The notes beneath the pieces are model-generated. The model saw nothing but the letters and a program-made list of their open reading frames with translations. It searched no databases and was not told the DNA's origin. Of a stretch of DNA of 29,536 nucleotides, positions 17,164-23,875 are shown in pieces. Origin of the DNA: Novosphingobium sp. UBA1948 (GTDB taxonomy: Bacteria; Pseudomonadota; Alphaproteobacteria; Sphingomonadales; Sphingomonadaceae); contig DDES01000239.1 in the NCBI GenBank assembly GCA_002336765.1, positions 1 through 29,536 on the forward strand, given 5' to 3'. A program made the position numbers and the translations under genes. The stretch's first letter is position 1, and each line of letters starts with the position of its first letter.

Positions 17164-18285
17164 GTGCTTCGAACAGACCGCAAGCCGATTGCAATCAATG
17201 GAAAATTTCTCGGAGCCAAGGCGACCGGGGTGCATCGGGTTGCGAAAGCCCTCCTGCGTCAGGTCGACCTTCGCCGGGATGAATTGACTGAATTGTTCGG
17301 CGCCGAGCCATATGTGATAGCGCCGCGCAATGTTGTGTCGCTGCCTGAAGGCATCCGCCTGCGCTTAGACAATAAATCGTTGTTGACGGGCCAATTGTGG
17401 GAACAATTTGAACTCCCCTGGCGTTCTCGCCATGCGGTCTTGCTGGGCTTTTGCAATCTTGCGCCTCTGCTGTCCGCTCCGCTTGGCGGGGAGGCGATCA
17501 CGATGTTTCACGATGCGCAGGTATGGACCACGCCCGAATCCTATAGTTGGGCATTTCGCCAATTTTACCGTCAGGTGCAGCCCAAAGTGGGCGCGTCGGC
17601 GCGACGCATCCTCACTGTCTCGCATTTTTCCGCCCAGCAACTGGCACAATTCGGGATGGCGCCGGCCGAACGTATCCGCGTGATCCATAATGGTATCGAT
17701 CATGCCGGTGCTGCCTCAGGGGATGGGGCGATCTTGGCAAAGCTGGGGCTAGAACCCGGGAATTATGTTCTGGCGCTCAGTAATGTGCAGGTTCACAAGA
17801 ATATCGGCGTGTTGCTGCGCGCCTTTGAGGGCGGTGCTTGCGCGCCACTCAAACTGGTGCTGTTTGGCGGGGCCACCGCAGCGGATTTCGTTGCCGCTGG
17901 CTCGCCGGTCGGGCCGGATGTGGTTTTCGCGGGGCGGGTGAGCGATACCGAGCTTTCCGCTTTGATGGCGGCGGCCTTGTGCTTTGCGATGCCGTCCACC
18001 ACCGAGGGTTTTGGTCTGCCACCGCTGGAGGCCATGAGTCAGGGATGCCCTGCGGTGATCGCTCCGTGCGGCGCGTTGCCGGAAGTGTGCGAGGGCGCCG
18101 CTTTGGAAGCGTCGGCCGATGATCCGCAGGCGTGGATCGACGCTTTCACGCGGTTGCGCGATCAGCCCGATTTGCGCGCACGGATGATCGAGGCCGGACT
18201 GACGCAGGCGGAGCGCTTCACATGGGACAATGCGGGCGATGCCTTGGTGCAGGTGTTGCGCGAAGTTCGGGCCGAATTGGCGTGA
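17164..18285 (+). CDS. GT4-family glycosyltransferase (group 1)
   Basis: 373 residues of GT-B type. The C-terminal donor-binding half is clear: YVLALSNVQVHKNIGVLLRA, then AMPSTTEGFGLPPLEAMSQG carrying the E-x7-E motif (Glu281 and Glu289), and PCGALPEVCEGAALEASADD. The N-terminal half has IAINGKFLGAKATGVHRVAK, including the TGVHRVA loop found in mannosyltransferase-like GT4 enzymes. It most likely adds a sugar to the repeat unit. I chose GTG 17164 because AAGGGGG lies 5 nt upstream; a start at 17053 would overlap the previous gene by 68 nt. Its TGA overlaps the next gene's GTG as GTGA. Confidence 0.92.
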   Translation: MLRTDRKPIAINGKFLGAKATGVHRVAKALLRQVDLRRDELTELFGAEPYVIAPRNVVSLPEGIRLRLDNKSLLTGQLWEQFELPWRSRHAVLLGFCNLAPLLSAPLGGEAITMFHDAQVWTTPESYSWAFRQFYRQVQPKVGASARRILTVSHFSAQQLAQFGMAPAERIRVIHNGIDHAGAASGDGAILAKLGLEPGNYVLALSNVQVHKNIGVLLRAFEGGACAPLKLVLFGGATAADFVAAGSPVGPDVVFAGRVSDTELSALMAAALCFAMPSTTEGFGLPPLEAMSQGCPAVIAPCGALPEVCEGAALEASADDPQAWIDAFTRLRDQPDLRARMIEAGLTQAERFTWDNAGDALVQVLREVRAELA

Positions 18286-19592
18286 GCCGGATCGCGGGCC
18301 TCGCACTCTGGCTGGTCGCGTCGAGCGTCTCTGCCGCTGATGCTCCCCCGCCCCCGCCTCCTGAATGTGAAAACGGCGTGGGTCAGCCCGTGCAGGCTGT
18401 GCCGGTCGACCGGTTTCTCGAGACGCTAGGGATCGATATCCATATCGACCAAGGCTATCCGGCCAGTTCCTATGTCGAGCCGTTGCGCTATCTTGGCCTG
18501 TCGCAGATACGCGACGGGCATCGCAATGTCGAGGCGATGATCGATGTTGCCCGCAAGACGGGGATGGGGCTGACCATGATCGCTTTCGGTGATCTCGATC
18601 CCTATTTCGCCGCGGTGCATGAGGCCCGCAATGCGGGGGTTCTGACCGCGATTGAAGGGCCGAACGAGCCGAATAATTTTCTCCTGCGCTACAACGGGCG
18701 CGAAGGCGGACGGGGTAAGGGTTGGGGGGTGGTCGCGGAGTATCAGCGCGACCTTTATGCCCGCGTGAAGGCGGATCCTCTGCTCAAGGATATACCTGTT
18801 TTCAACGTTTCGGAGACCGGCGCGGAGACCGAGAATGTTGGCCTACAGTTCCTGACTATCCCCGATGACGCGGGTACAAGCATGCCCGATGGCACGCGCT
18901 ATGCCGATTATGCCAATGTGCATAATTATGCCTCGCCGCCGGGCGGCGGTTTCGGCCCGAACCAGACATGGCAGGCCGCCGATCCCGTGCTGCGTGGGCG
19001 ATGGGACAGTCTCGCCGCCAATCATGGCCGCACGTGGTTCAAGGGCTTTGCTGGCTATGACAATGCCGCCTTGGCAAACCTGCCGCGTGTAACAACGGAA
19101 ACCGGTTGGGTGACAACAGGCGACGCGGCCTCGGAGCGTTTGCAGGCATCGATTCTGGTCAACGCCTATCTGGCCCAATTCGCACGGGGATGGCGTTATA
19201 CGTTCCTGTATCAATTGCGTGACGATGAAGGCGGGCTGGGCAAGCACGGCCTCTATGCCGGGGCGCGACCCAAGCTGTCGGCTGATGCGATCCATGCGCT
19301 CACCACCATCTTGCGGGCTGGCGGCGGCACGCAAGGGCTCTACAACGGCGCGCTGGGTACCACGGTTGAGACGGTGCATGCGTTGGGTTTTGTCGGTAAG
19401 GACGGCGGCCGCATAATGGTGGTGTGGAATGAGACCACCGGCGCATCGGCGTCCGTTTCGTTGGACCTTGGCGACGCTTCGGCGTTGCAGGTGTATGACG
19501 TGTCGCGCGGTGTGGATCCGGTTGAAACCCGTCCGGTCGCAAGTCGCCACTGCCTTAGCGTAGGCGTGAATGCGCTGATCCTGAAGTGGTGA
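18282..19592 (+). CDS. Secreted clan GH-A glycoside hydrolase (GH39/GH5-like) of the EPS locus
   Basis: 436 residues. GTG 18282 overlaps the upstream GT4 stop and directly yields a signal peptide (VSRIAGLALWLVASSVSAADA), followed by a proline run. The TIM-barrel active site of clan GH-A is readable: EGPNEPN with acid/base Glu129, VHNYASPP on a later strand, TETGW with nucleophile Glu273 and FLYQLRDDEGG beyond it. The last ~70 residues look like a small beta domain; Cys29 and Cys424 could form a disulfide. The product should cleave a polysaccharide in the periplasm or outside, by analogy to PslG, probably the EPS made here. The exact GH family is not certain. It ends directly against the convergent GT gene. 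Confidence 0.82.
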   Translation: MSRIAGLALWLVASSVSAADAPPPPPPECENGVGQPVQAVPVDRFLETLGIDIHIDQGYPASSYVEPLRYLGLSQIRDGHRNVEAMIDVARKTGMGLTMIAFGDLDPYFAAVHEARNAGVLTAIEGPNEPNNFLLRYNGREGGRGKGWGVVAEYQRDLYARVKADPLLKDIPVFNVSETGAETENVGLQFLTIPDDAGTSMPDGTRYADYANVHNYASPPGGGFGPNQTWQAADPVLRGRWDSLAANHGRTWFKGFAGYDNAALANLPRVTTETGWVTTGDAASERLQASILVNAYLAQFARGWRYTFLYQLRDDEGGLGKHGLYAGARPKLSADAIHALTTILRAGGGTQGLYNGALGTTVETVHALGFVGKDGGRIMVVWNETTGASASVSLDLGDASALQVYDVSRGVDPVETRPVASRHCLSVGVNALILKW

Positions 19593-20732
19593 TTATTCCG
19601 CCGCTTCGGCCAGTGTCTTGGCCGGAGCTTCGCGCAGGGCCTTGGGAGCCTTGGGCTGACTGCGGATGAAATCCATCACCGTGGCGCGGAATTGTTCCGG
19701 CGTGAAATCGCGGGCGCGTTCCAGCGCGGCTTCGGGCCGGAAGGTGGGCAGCCATGCCTCGAAGCGCGCGATGCCATCGACCAGACTGTCTACGCTTTTG
19801 TCGTCGAAAAACAGGCCGGTTTGTCCGTCCACCACGGTTTCCAGAGCGCCGCCGCGCCCCAGCGCCAGCACAGGACGGCCGGAGGCCATCACCTCGACGG
19901 GCACCATGCCGAAATCTTCCTCGGCGGTGAACACCAGCCCGCGGCAGGTGGCATAGGCACGGCGCAATTCATCGAAGCTCAGCCGCTCGGTGATCCGCAC
20001 ATTGGGACCGGCCAGCGAGCGCAGCCGGTCGAGCAGTGCGCCGGTGCCGACGATATGCAGCTTCTTGCCGGTGCGGTTAAAGGCTTCGAGCGCCAATTCG
20101 GGCAGTTTGTATGGGATCAATTGCCCGACCCATAGATATTCGTCGCTGATCTCGTCCGCCGGTTTGAACAACGCAGGGTCGATGGGCGGATGCGCCACAC
20201 CGGCCTGCCGCCCCCACGCCTTGGCCACGCGTTGGGCCACATAGGCGGAATTGGCGAGAATGCCGTCGGTGCGCGTGGCGCTGGTGGTGTCCCACAGGCG
20301 CAGGATCGGCGCGAAGATCGCCATGACCAGCCGCGCCGCCCGACCGCTCTGCGCGGCGTATTGGTGGTACTGGTCCCAAATGTAGCGCATCGGGGAGTGG
20401 CAGTAGGTGATGTGCAGCGCATCGGGGCGCGTGATCACGCCCTTGGCCGGTCCCGCCTCGCAGGAGATCACGAGATCATAGTCGGTCAGATCGAGCGCCT
20501 CGAGCGCCAGCGGCATCAGTGGCAGATACTTCTGGTAATGCTTTTTGGCGAAAGGCAGGCGCGCGATAAAGGTTTCGTGGATCACCCGCTGTTTCAGCAG
20601 CGGCGAGAGCTTGTCGCGGTCCACCACATGGGTGAAAATCTCGGCCTGCGGAAACATCTCGCACAAATGTTCGAGCACGCGTTCGCCACCGCGCATTTGC
20701 ACCAGCCAGTAATGGACAATCGCCACCCGCAT
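19593..20732 (-). CDS. GT4-family glycosyltransferase, WbaZ-like
   Basis: 379 residues, GT-B fold. The N-terminus RVAIVHYWLVQMRGGERVLE, with HSPMRYIWDQYHQYA and ANSAYVAQRV, matches WbaZ-type mannosyl/rhamnosyltransferases. The C-terminal half has LWVGQLIPYKLPELALEAF and AEEDFGMVPVEVMASGRPVL, with the E-x7-E pair at about Glu272 and Glu280. The donor sugar is unknown. ATG 20732 was chosen over GTG 20744 for its GGGG at 6 nt and because MRVAIVHYW is the usual beginning of the fold. It lies on the opposite strand to the main EPS arm, between the glycoside hydrolase and the protease, and its stop codon abuts that of the hydrolase. Confidence 0.92.
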   Translation of the reverse strand: MRVAIVHYWLVQMRGGERVLEHLCEMFPQAEIFTHVVDRDKLSPLLKQRVIHETFIARLPFAKKHYQKYLPLMPLALEALDLTDYDLVISCEAGPAKGVITRPDALHITYCHSPMRYIWDQYHQYAAQSGRAARLVMAIFAPILRLWDTTSATRTDGILANSAYVAQRVAKAWGRQAGVAHPPIDPALFKPADEISDEYLWVGQLIPYKLPELALEAFNRTGKKLHIVGTGALLDRLRSLAGPNVRITERLSFDELRRAYATCRGLVFTAEEDFGMVPVEVMASGRPVLALGRGGALETVVDGQTGLFFDDKSVDSLVDGIARFEAWLPTFRPEAALERARDFTPEQFRATVMDFIRSQPKAPKALREAPAKTLAEAAE

Positions 20733-20871
20733 GAACAGCCCCACACACTCTCAATCCGTTGCACCACGGGTTAACGCATATTTGATGCTGCGGTGCGGCA
20801 AGTGGATCGGGAATGGAGTGAAGCAGGGGGGAATCGCGTCCAGTATCAGGCGCCAGTATCAGGCGCCAGTA
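20733..20871. other. Intergenic gap with tandem repeat, upstream of the GT4 gene
   Basis: 139 bp between the minus-strand protease gene (ending 20872) and the GT4 start at 20732. It must carry the GT4 translation signals and perhaps a promoter. Most of a triple 13-bp repeat lies here. No gene is seen. Confidence 0.4.
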
Positions 20872-20878
20872 TCAGGCG
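20840..20878. repeat. Three tandem copies of a 13-bp unit across a stop codon
   Basis: CCAGTATCAGGCG is repeated perfectly three times head to tail (20840-20852, 20853-20865, 20866-20878). The third copy contains the TGA stop of the protease gene (complement of 20872-20874) and its last sense codons. The unit is not a multiple of three, so slippage would alter the sequence beyond the stop but not the encoded protein. Confidence 0.9.
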
Positions 20879-21888
20879 GGCGCGAACCAGCGGTCGGGGT
20901 CTTGCGCGGATTCGATGCTCAGCCATTCATAATCTGTGTCGGCCCAGCGCGAGATATAGCCCGCGCGGCTGTCGAGCACGAGATCGCCATCGGCCATGCG
21001 CGCCAGCAGCACGGCGTGCAGCCCTGCCGAGCGGCTGTAGACCACCGCCATGAACAGGCGATCGCGCGGGAAGTCGGCGTTGATAAGCTGCACGCGCTTT
21101 TCGAGCGCGAGATCCTCGCAATCGCCCACGGCATTGCGCCCGTCGCCGCTGGGGCGCCAGACTTCGGCGCGGCCATAGAGCTTGAGGTCGGTCTGCTGGA
21201 ACACGCGATGGTTCACATGGGTGTTCACCGCTTTTAGCAGCTTCATCAAGGCCTTCTCGTCCGGCGCGCCGGTTGGTTCGCGCTGGCCATCGGGCGCTTC
21301 GGGCAGCGGCGGGCGCAGAATGGCGGCCGTCGGCTGACGGAGCAGGGCAAGTCTTTCGCTGGAGAGCGGCGAGGCGGGGGCGCGGGACACCGGCAAGGGT
21401 GCGGGCAGGCGGCCAAGCTGGTTGCCCAGCGCCAGCGAGGGCGCGGCATGCGGTGCCAGCGTGGCGGTCAGGGTCGGCGATGCGACCAGCGTGAGGCCAT
21501 TCGACGCGAGGTCGGGTGCTGTCTGCGCCAGCGCTGCGGGCATCGCCAGCGAGAAGTGGTAAGGCGCGGCGAGTCGCGGTGCGGCGAAGCGGTCCAGCAC
21601 CGGCAGTGCCAGCGAGGGCAGGGACAGCGGCGCAGGCGGTGTGGGCGTTGCGGCCGATGTCAGCGAGGCAAACGGCGCGAACGGCTGGATGGCCGACGGT
21701 GTCGGAGCCGAAAGGGCCGGTCGGAAACGGCGGCACAGGGCACTATCCTGGGCACACATTTCGACATAGCCGCCCGGCGCCTCGATTTCGGGGCCAAGTG
21801 GAATGAACCGTGATACAGCGTCCCGCGCCAATACAGGTGTGGGTGTGGCCAGTACTAACGGCAGGAACAATGCTGAAATCTTACGCAT
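20872..21888 (-). CDS. Transglutaminase-like cysteine peptidase (BTLCP/DUF920) with long insert
   Basis: 338 residues with a signal peptide (MRKISALFLPLVLATPTPVL, cleavage near ARDA), so periplasmic. The BTLCP core is clear: VNTHVNHRVFQQTDLKLYGR, then RNAVGDCEDLALEKR with nucleophile Cys257, GLHAVLLARM with His291 and LVLDSRAGY with Asp306. The N-terminal Cys pair (Cys45, Cys52) of the family is also present. Between these parts lies about 145 residues rich in Pro, Ala, Leu and Ser (about 55-200), making the protein much longer than the usual ~200 residues. Family knowledge: the best-known member, LapG, clips a surface adhesin under c-di-GMP control. Here the substrate is unknown. It lies beside a small membrane protein gene and the EPS export genes. 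Confidence 0.88.
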   Translation of the reverse strand: MRKISALFLPLVLATPTPVLARDAVSRFIPLGPEIEAPGGYVEMCAQDSALCRRFRPALSAPTPSAIQPFAPFASLTSAATPTPPAPLSLPSLALPVLDRFAAPRLAAPYHFSLAMPAALAQTAPDLASNGLTLVASPTLTATLAPHAAPSLALGNQLGRLPAPLPVSRAPASPLSSERLALLRQPTAAILRPPLPEAPDGQREPTGAPDEKALMKLLKAVNTHVNHRVFQQTDLKLYGRAEVWRPSGDGRNAVGDCEDLALEKRVQLINADFPRDRLFMAVVYSRSAGLHAVLLARMADGDLVLDSRAGYISRWADTDYEWLSIESAQDPDRWFAPA

Positions 21889-22060
21889 GGGGCAGCATCC
21901 TTTGCTGCCGTCATCATGCGTGTAGTAACCTTGTTGTTGCCTTCAGAAGTGTGGTGAGCGGACGATGTAAAAACTTGGTACCTATTGTGTTCAAAAATAT
22001 GGTTCTGCTATTCTTGATCGAAGAATAGATACTATTGCCTATTCCGCCGGTAACACATCG
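21889..22060. promoter_or_regulatory. AT-rich gap with a near-perfect palindrome upstream of the protease gene
   Basis: CTATTCTT (22008-22015) and AAGAATAG (22021-22028) form a perfect 8-bp inverted repeat around GATCG. On the minus strand, TTGAAC followed 17 nt later by TTTACA makes a weak promoter candidate for the protease gene. The palindrome might be an operator or a terminator for the small gene upstream. Confidence 0.35.
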
Positions 22061-22237
22061 TTACCCATGAAATGCTCCCAGCATCGAGGCAAGCGTGAAG
22101 GGCAGCGCCCAGCCGAGGCATCCGCCTACAGCCAGCACGGTCAACCGGATCACGCGGGGCCAAGGTTCAATCGCGGCGAGTGGATCTGGATTTCCTGCGG
22201 TTTGCGGGGGCTTCGCCGTGTGATTCGGGAAGGGCAT
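22061..22237 (-). CDS. Small single-pass membrane protein, function unknown
   Basis: 58 residues starting MPFPNHTAKPPQ. The N-terminus is polar and proline-rich, followed by AIEPWPRVIRLTVLAVGGCL and a hydrophobic stretch to LASMLGAF, giving one clear membrane segment near the C-terminus. I do not recognise a family. The frame is open further upstream (to 22474), but that part has the Arg/Pro/His composition of non-coding GC-rich DNA, so the short form is preferred; ATG 22333 would be an alternative. The ribosome site is weak. It lies 172 bp ahead of the protease gene in the same direction and divergent from the wza-like gene. Confidence 0.45.
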   Translation of the reverse strand: MPFPNHTAKPPQTAGNPDPLAAIEPWPRVIRLTVLAVGGCLGWALPFTLASMLGAFHG

Positions 22238-22402
22238 GGTCCGACGCTGGTGGGGCGCGGAAGGACGCAAAAGCGCGGCCGCTGTCGTTGCAGTGCGGGC
22301 ATGCGGATGGGAGAAGGATCGGTGCTGCTGCATGGATTTCAACCGTTTCGAAAGTCTTCTTGCCGAGTTCTCTCCGATTTGGCTGCACAAATCCTTAAGA
22401 AA

Positions 22403-22477
22403 ACACCTAGGTATTGATAACAGGTGTCGGGTGCGGTCGGGCCTTGGCGTTTTGCCGGGGCGCGTTTTCCGCAAAAC
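22403..22477. promoter_or_regulatory. Two inverted repeats upstream of the export operon
   Basis: ACACCT (22403-22408) pairs with AGGTGT (22422-22427) around a 13-nt loop. GTTTTGC (22449-22455) pairs with GCAAAAC (22471-22477) around a 15-nt loop, 42 bp before the wza-like start. They occupy the 282-bp divergent gap (22238-22519), which holds no other recognised gene and must contain the export-operon promoter. Either repeat may be fortuitous. Confidence 0.25.
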
Positions 22478-22519
22478 AGATTGCGTTCGTGTAATGTCGG
22501 GCGTGTGGAGTTGGGCCGG

Positions 22520-23134
22520 ATGACAGTATTGAAGAATCGGCTTGGTTTGATCGGTGCGGCGCTGGCTGTGGGCTGGTGCGGGCTTGCCGGGGCGCAGGCG
22601 CCGCGTATCGCGCCCGAGTCGGTGGTGGGGGCGCCTGTGGCCAGCGCGCCTGCTGCGGCGCCGGTCGTGGCCAGTGAGGATTACCAGCTTGGCGTGGCCG
22701 ACAAGGTGCGCGTGATTGTCTTTAACGAGCCGACTCTGTCGGGCGAGTTTGTGGTGGGCGCCAACGGGATGCTATCGTTCCCGCTGGTCGGTGACATTGC
22801 CGCCACGGGCCTGACATCTGGTCAGGTTGCGCGCGCGATCGAGGCGAAATTGCGCGATGGCTATGTGTTGAACCCGAGCGTGAGCATCGATGTGCTGACC
22901 CTCCGCCCGTTCTACATTCTGGGTGAGGTGAACAAGCCGGGCGAATACCCCTATTCGAGCGGGCTGACGGTCGATGCTGCTGTGGCGATGGCGCAGGGCT
23001 ACACCTATCGTGCGGACAAGCGGCGCGCGATCATCCTGCACAAGGGCGAGGCGCGGGCGGCGAAGGTGGAGTTGACGCCGGACCTGCGGGTGGCGCCGGG
23101 TGACACGATCCGCATTGGCGAGCGGCATTGGTAG
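22520..23134 (+). CDS. Wza/GumB-like polysaccharide export protein
   Basis: 204 residues. A signal peptide (MTVLKNRLGLIGAALAVGWC, then GLAGAQA) has no standard lipobox around Cys20, so it may not be lipidated. Residues 54-125 are the Poly_export domain (YQLGVADKVRVIVFNEPTLS, GEFVVGANGMLSFPLVGDI). From 130 on is a SLBB domain (RPFYILGEVNKPGEYPYSSG, then LRVAPGDTIRIGERHW). It matches the short GumB-type rather than the ~380-residue Wza, so the transmembrane helical barrel of Wza is missing; the beta-barrel encoded two genes downstream could supply the outer-membrane pore. ATG 22520 has GGAG 9 nt upstream. Confidence 0.92.
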   Translation: MTVLKNRLGLIGAALAVGWCGLAGAQAPRIAPESVVGAPVASAPAAAPVVASEDYQLGVADKVRVIVFNEPTLSGEFVVGANGMLSFPLVGDIAATGLTSGQVARAIEAKLRDGYVLNPSVSIDVLTLRPFYILGEVNKPGEYPYSSGLTVDAAVAMAQGYTYRADKRRAIILHKGEARAAKVELTPDLRVAPGDTIRIGERHW

Positions 23135-23274
23135 CGCGCGGCCGTTAGTGGGCGTTGGGGATTGGTTCAATCCGGATGTTTCTGCTGCAACTGCGTAATG
23201 CTGGAACTGGTGAGTAATGGTGTCACTTTGCTGAAATATGGCAGTAATTGCAGAGCGTCGGGTAACATTAGTTA

Positions 23275-23327
23275 GGTAATCCGGTTCTTTCTGCGGTTGC
23301 GAAAAGAACGATTAACACGGATTATCC
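23275..23327 (+). promoter_or_regulatory. Large inverted-repeat structure in the leader between export genes
   Basis: GTTCTTT (23284-23290) pairs with AAAGAAC (23303-23309) around a 12-nt loop. TAATCCG (23277-23283) immediately outside pairs with CGGATTA (23318-23324) across an 8-nt bulge, and GG/CC extend it further. It lies 45-97 bp before the next start codon in a 237-bp gene-free gap, suggesting a structured leader, attenuator or RNA-processing site. Confidence 0.45.
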
Positions 23328-23371
23328 GGCATAATTTGCGCAAACTGTGTCTGCGGTGAAAGGGAATTCTT

Positions 23372-23866
23372 ATGGTTGGTAACGAAAGCAAGGGGCGCGG
23401 CGCGAATGGGCGGCGTTCGGTGCGTGGCGGCAAGGCGCTGCGGGCAGCGGGCTTGCTGGTGATGCTGGCTATGGGTGCTTCCCATGGGCCCGCTGCGGCG
23501 CAGACGCCGCCGACCCCTGCCCCTTCCACGGCTCCGGCCGGCACGGTGGATGCGGCGCGCGCCGCAGCTCTGGCGGCGCGCGTGCGCGCCTTGCTGGAAC
23601 GCATCGGCACCAGCAGCGTGGGTGCGATTACCAACCGCCTGCAAACCGAGGTCGGAGCCTCGGGATCGAATTGTGGCACGGTGAAGGCCGCGCTGGCGCT
23701 GGTTGATCGCAAGGGGCTGAGCGCTTCGGCAATTGCGGCGCTTGATGGTCTTGCCGGTTCGGCTGATCTGTGCGCGGGCCTTGGTACCGGTGCAATCACG
23801 CAGGGGCAGACGCTGTCGCAGCCCACCACGCTGGGTCTTCCCGGCGGCACATCGAATTATCAGTAA
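23372..23866 (+). CDS. Secreted protein of unknown function in export operon
   Basis: 164 residues, family not recognised. A basic N-terminus and hydrophobic stretch (about 21-36) end in AAAQT, a likely signal-peptidase I site, followed by a short Pro/Ala/Thr linker. The mature core (about 58-140) is an alanine-rich, probably helical domain with two cysteines, Cys101 and Cys134, that could pair in the periplasm. The tail is Gly/Thr/Gln-rich. AAGGGA lies 6 nt before the ATG, and the next gene starts 9 nt after its stop, so it belongs to the export operon. A periplasmic accessory role in EPS secretion is inferred from position only. Confidence 0.75.
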   Translation: MVGNESKGRGANGRRSVRGGKALRAAGLLVMLAMGASHGPAAAQTPPTPAPSTAPAGTVDAARAAALAARVRALLERIGTSSVGAITNRLQTEVGASGSNCGTVKAALALVDRKGLSASAIAALDGLAGSADLCAGLGTGAITQGQTLSQPTTLGLPGGTSNYQ

Positions 23867-23875
23867 GGGATGGTT

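Noticed and set aside
18132..18281. 50-residue extension of the glycoside hydrolase
   Set aside because: It lies inside the GT4 gene in another frame and would bury the signal peptide that begins exactly at GTG 18282.
20840..20878. CRISPR-like repeat
   Set aside because: The 13-bp units are directly adjacent with no spacers.
21810..22028. 72-residue plus-strand frame ending near 22028
   Set aside because: It overlaps the start of the protease gene antisense and has no domain or ribosome site.
22238..22474. N-terminal extension of the small membrane protein gene to 137 residues
   Set aside because: The added part is Arg/Pro/His-rich with no structure and runs into the wza-like promoter region.
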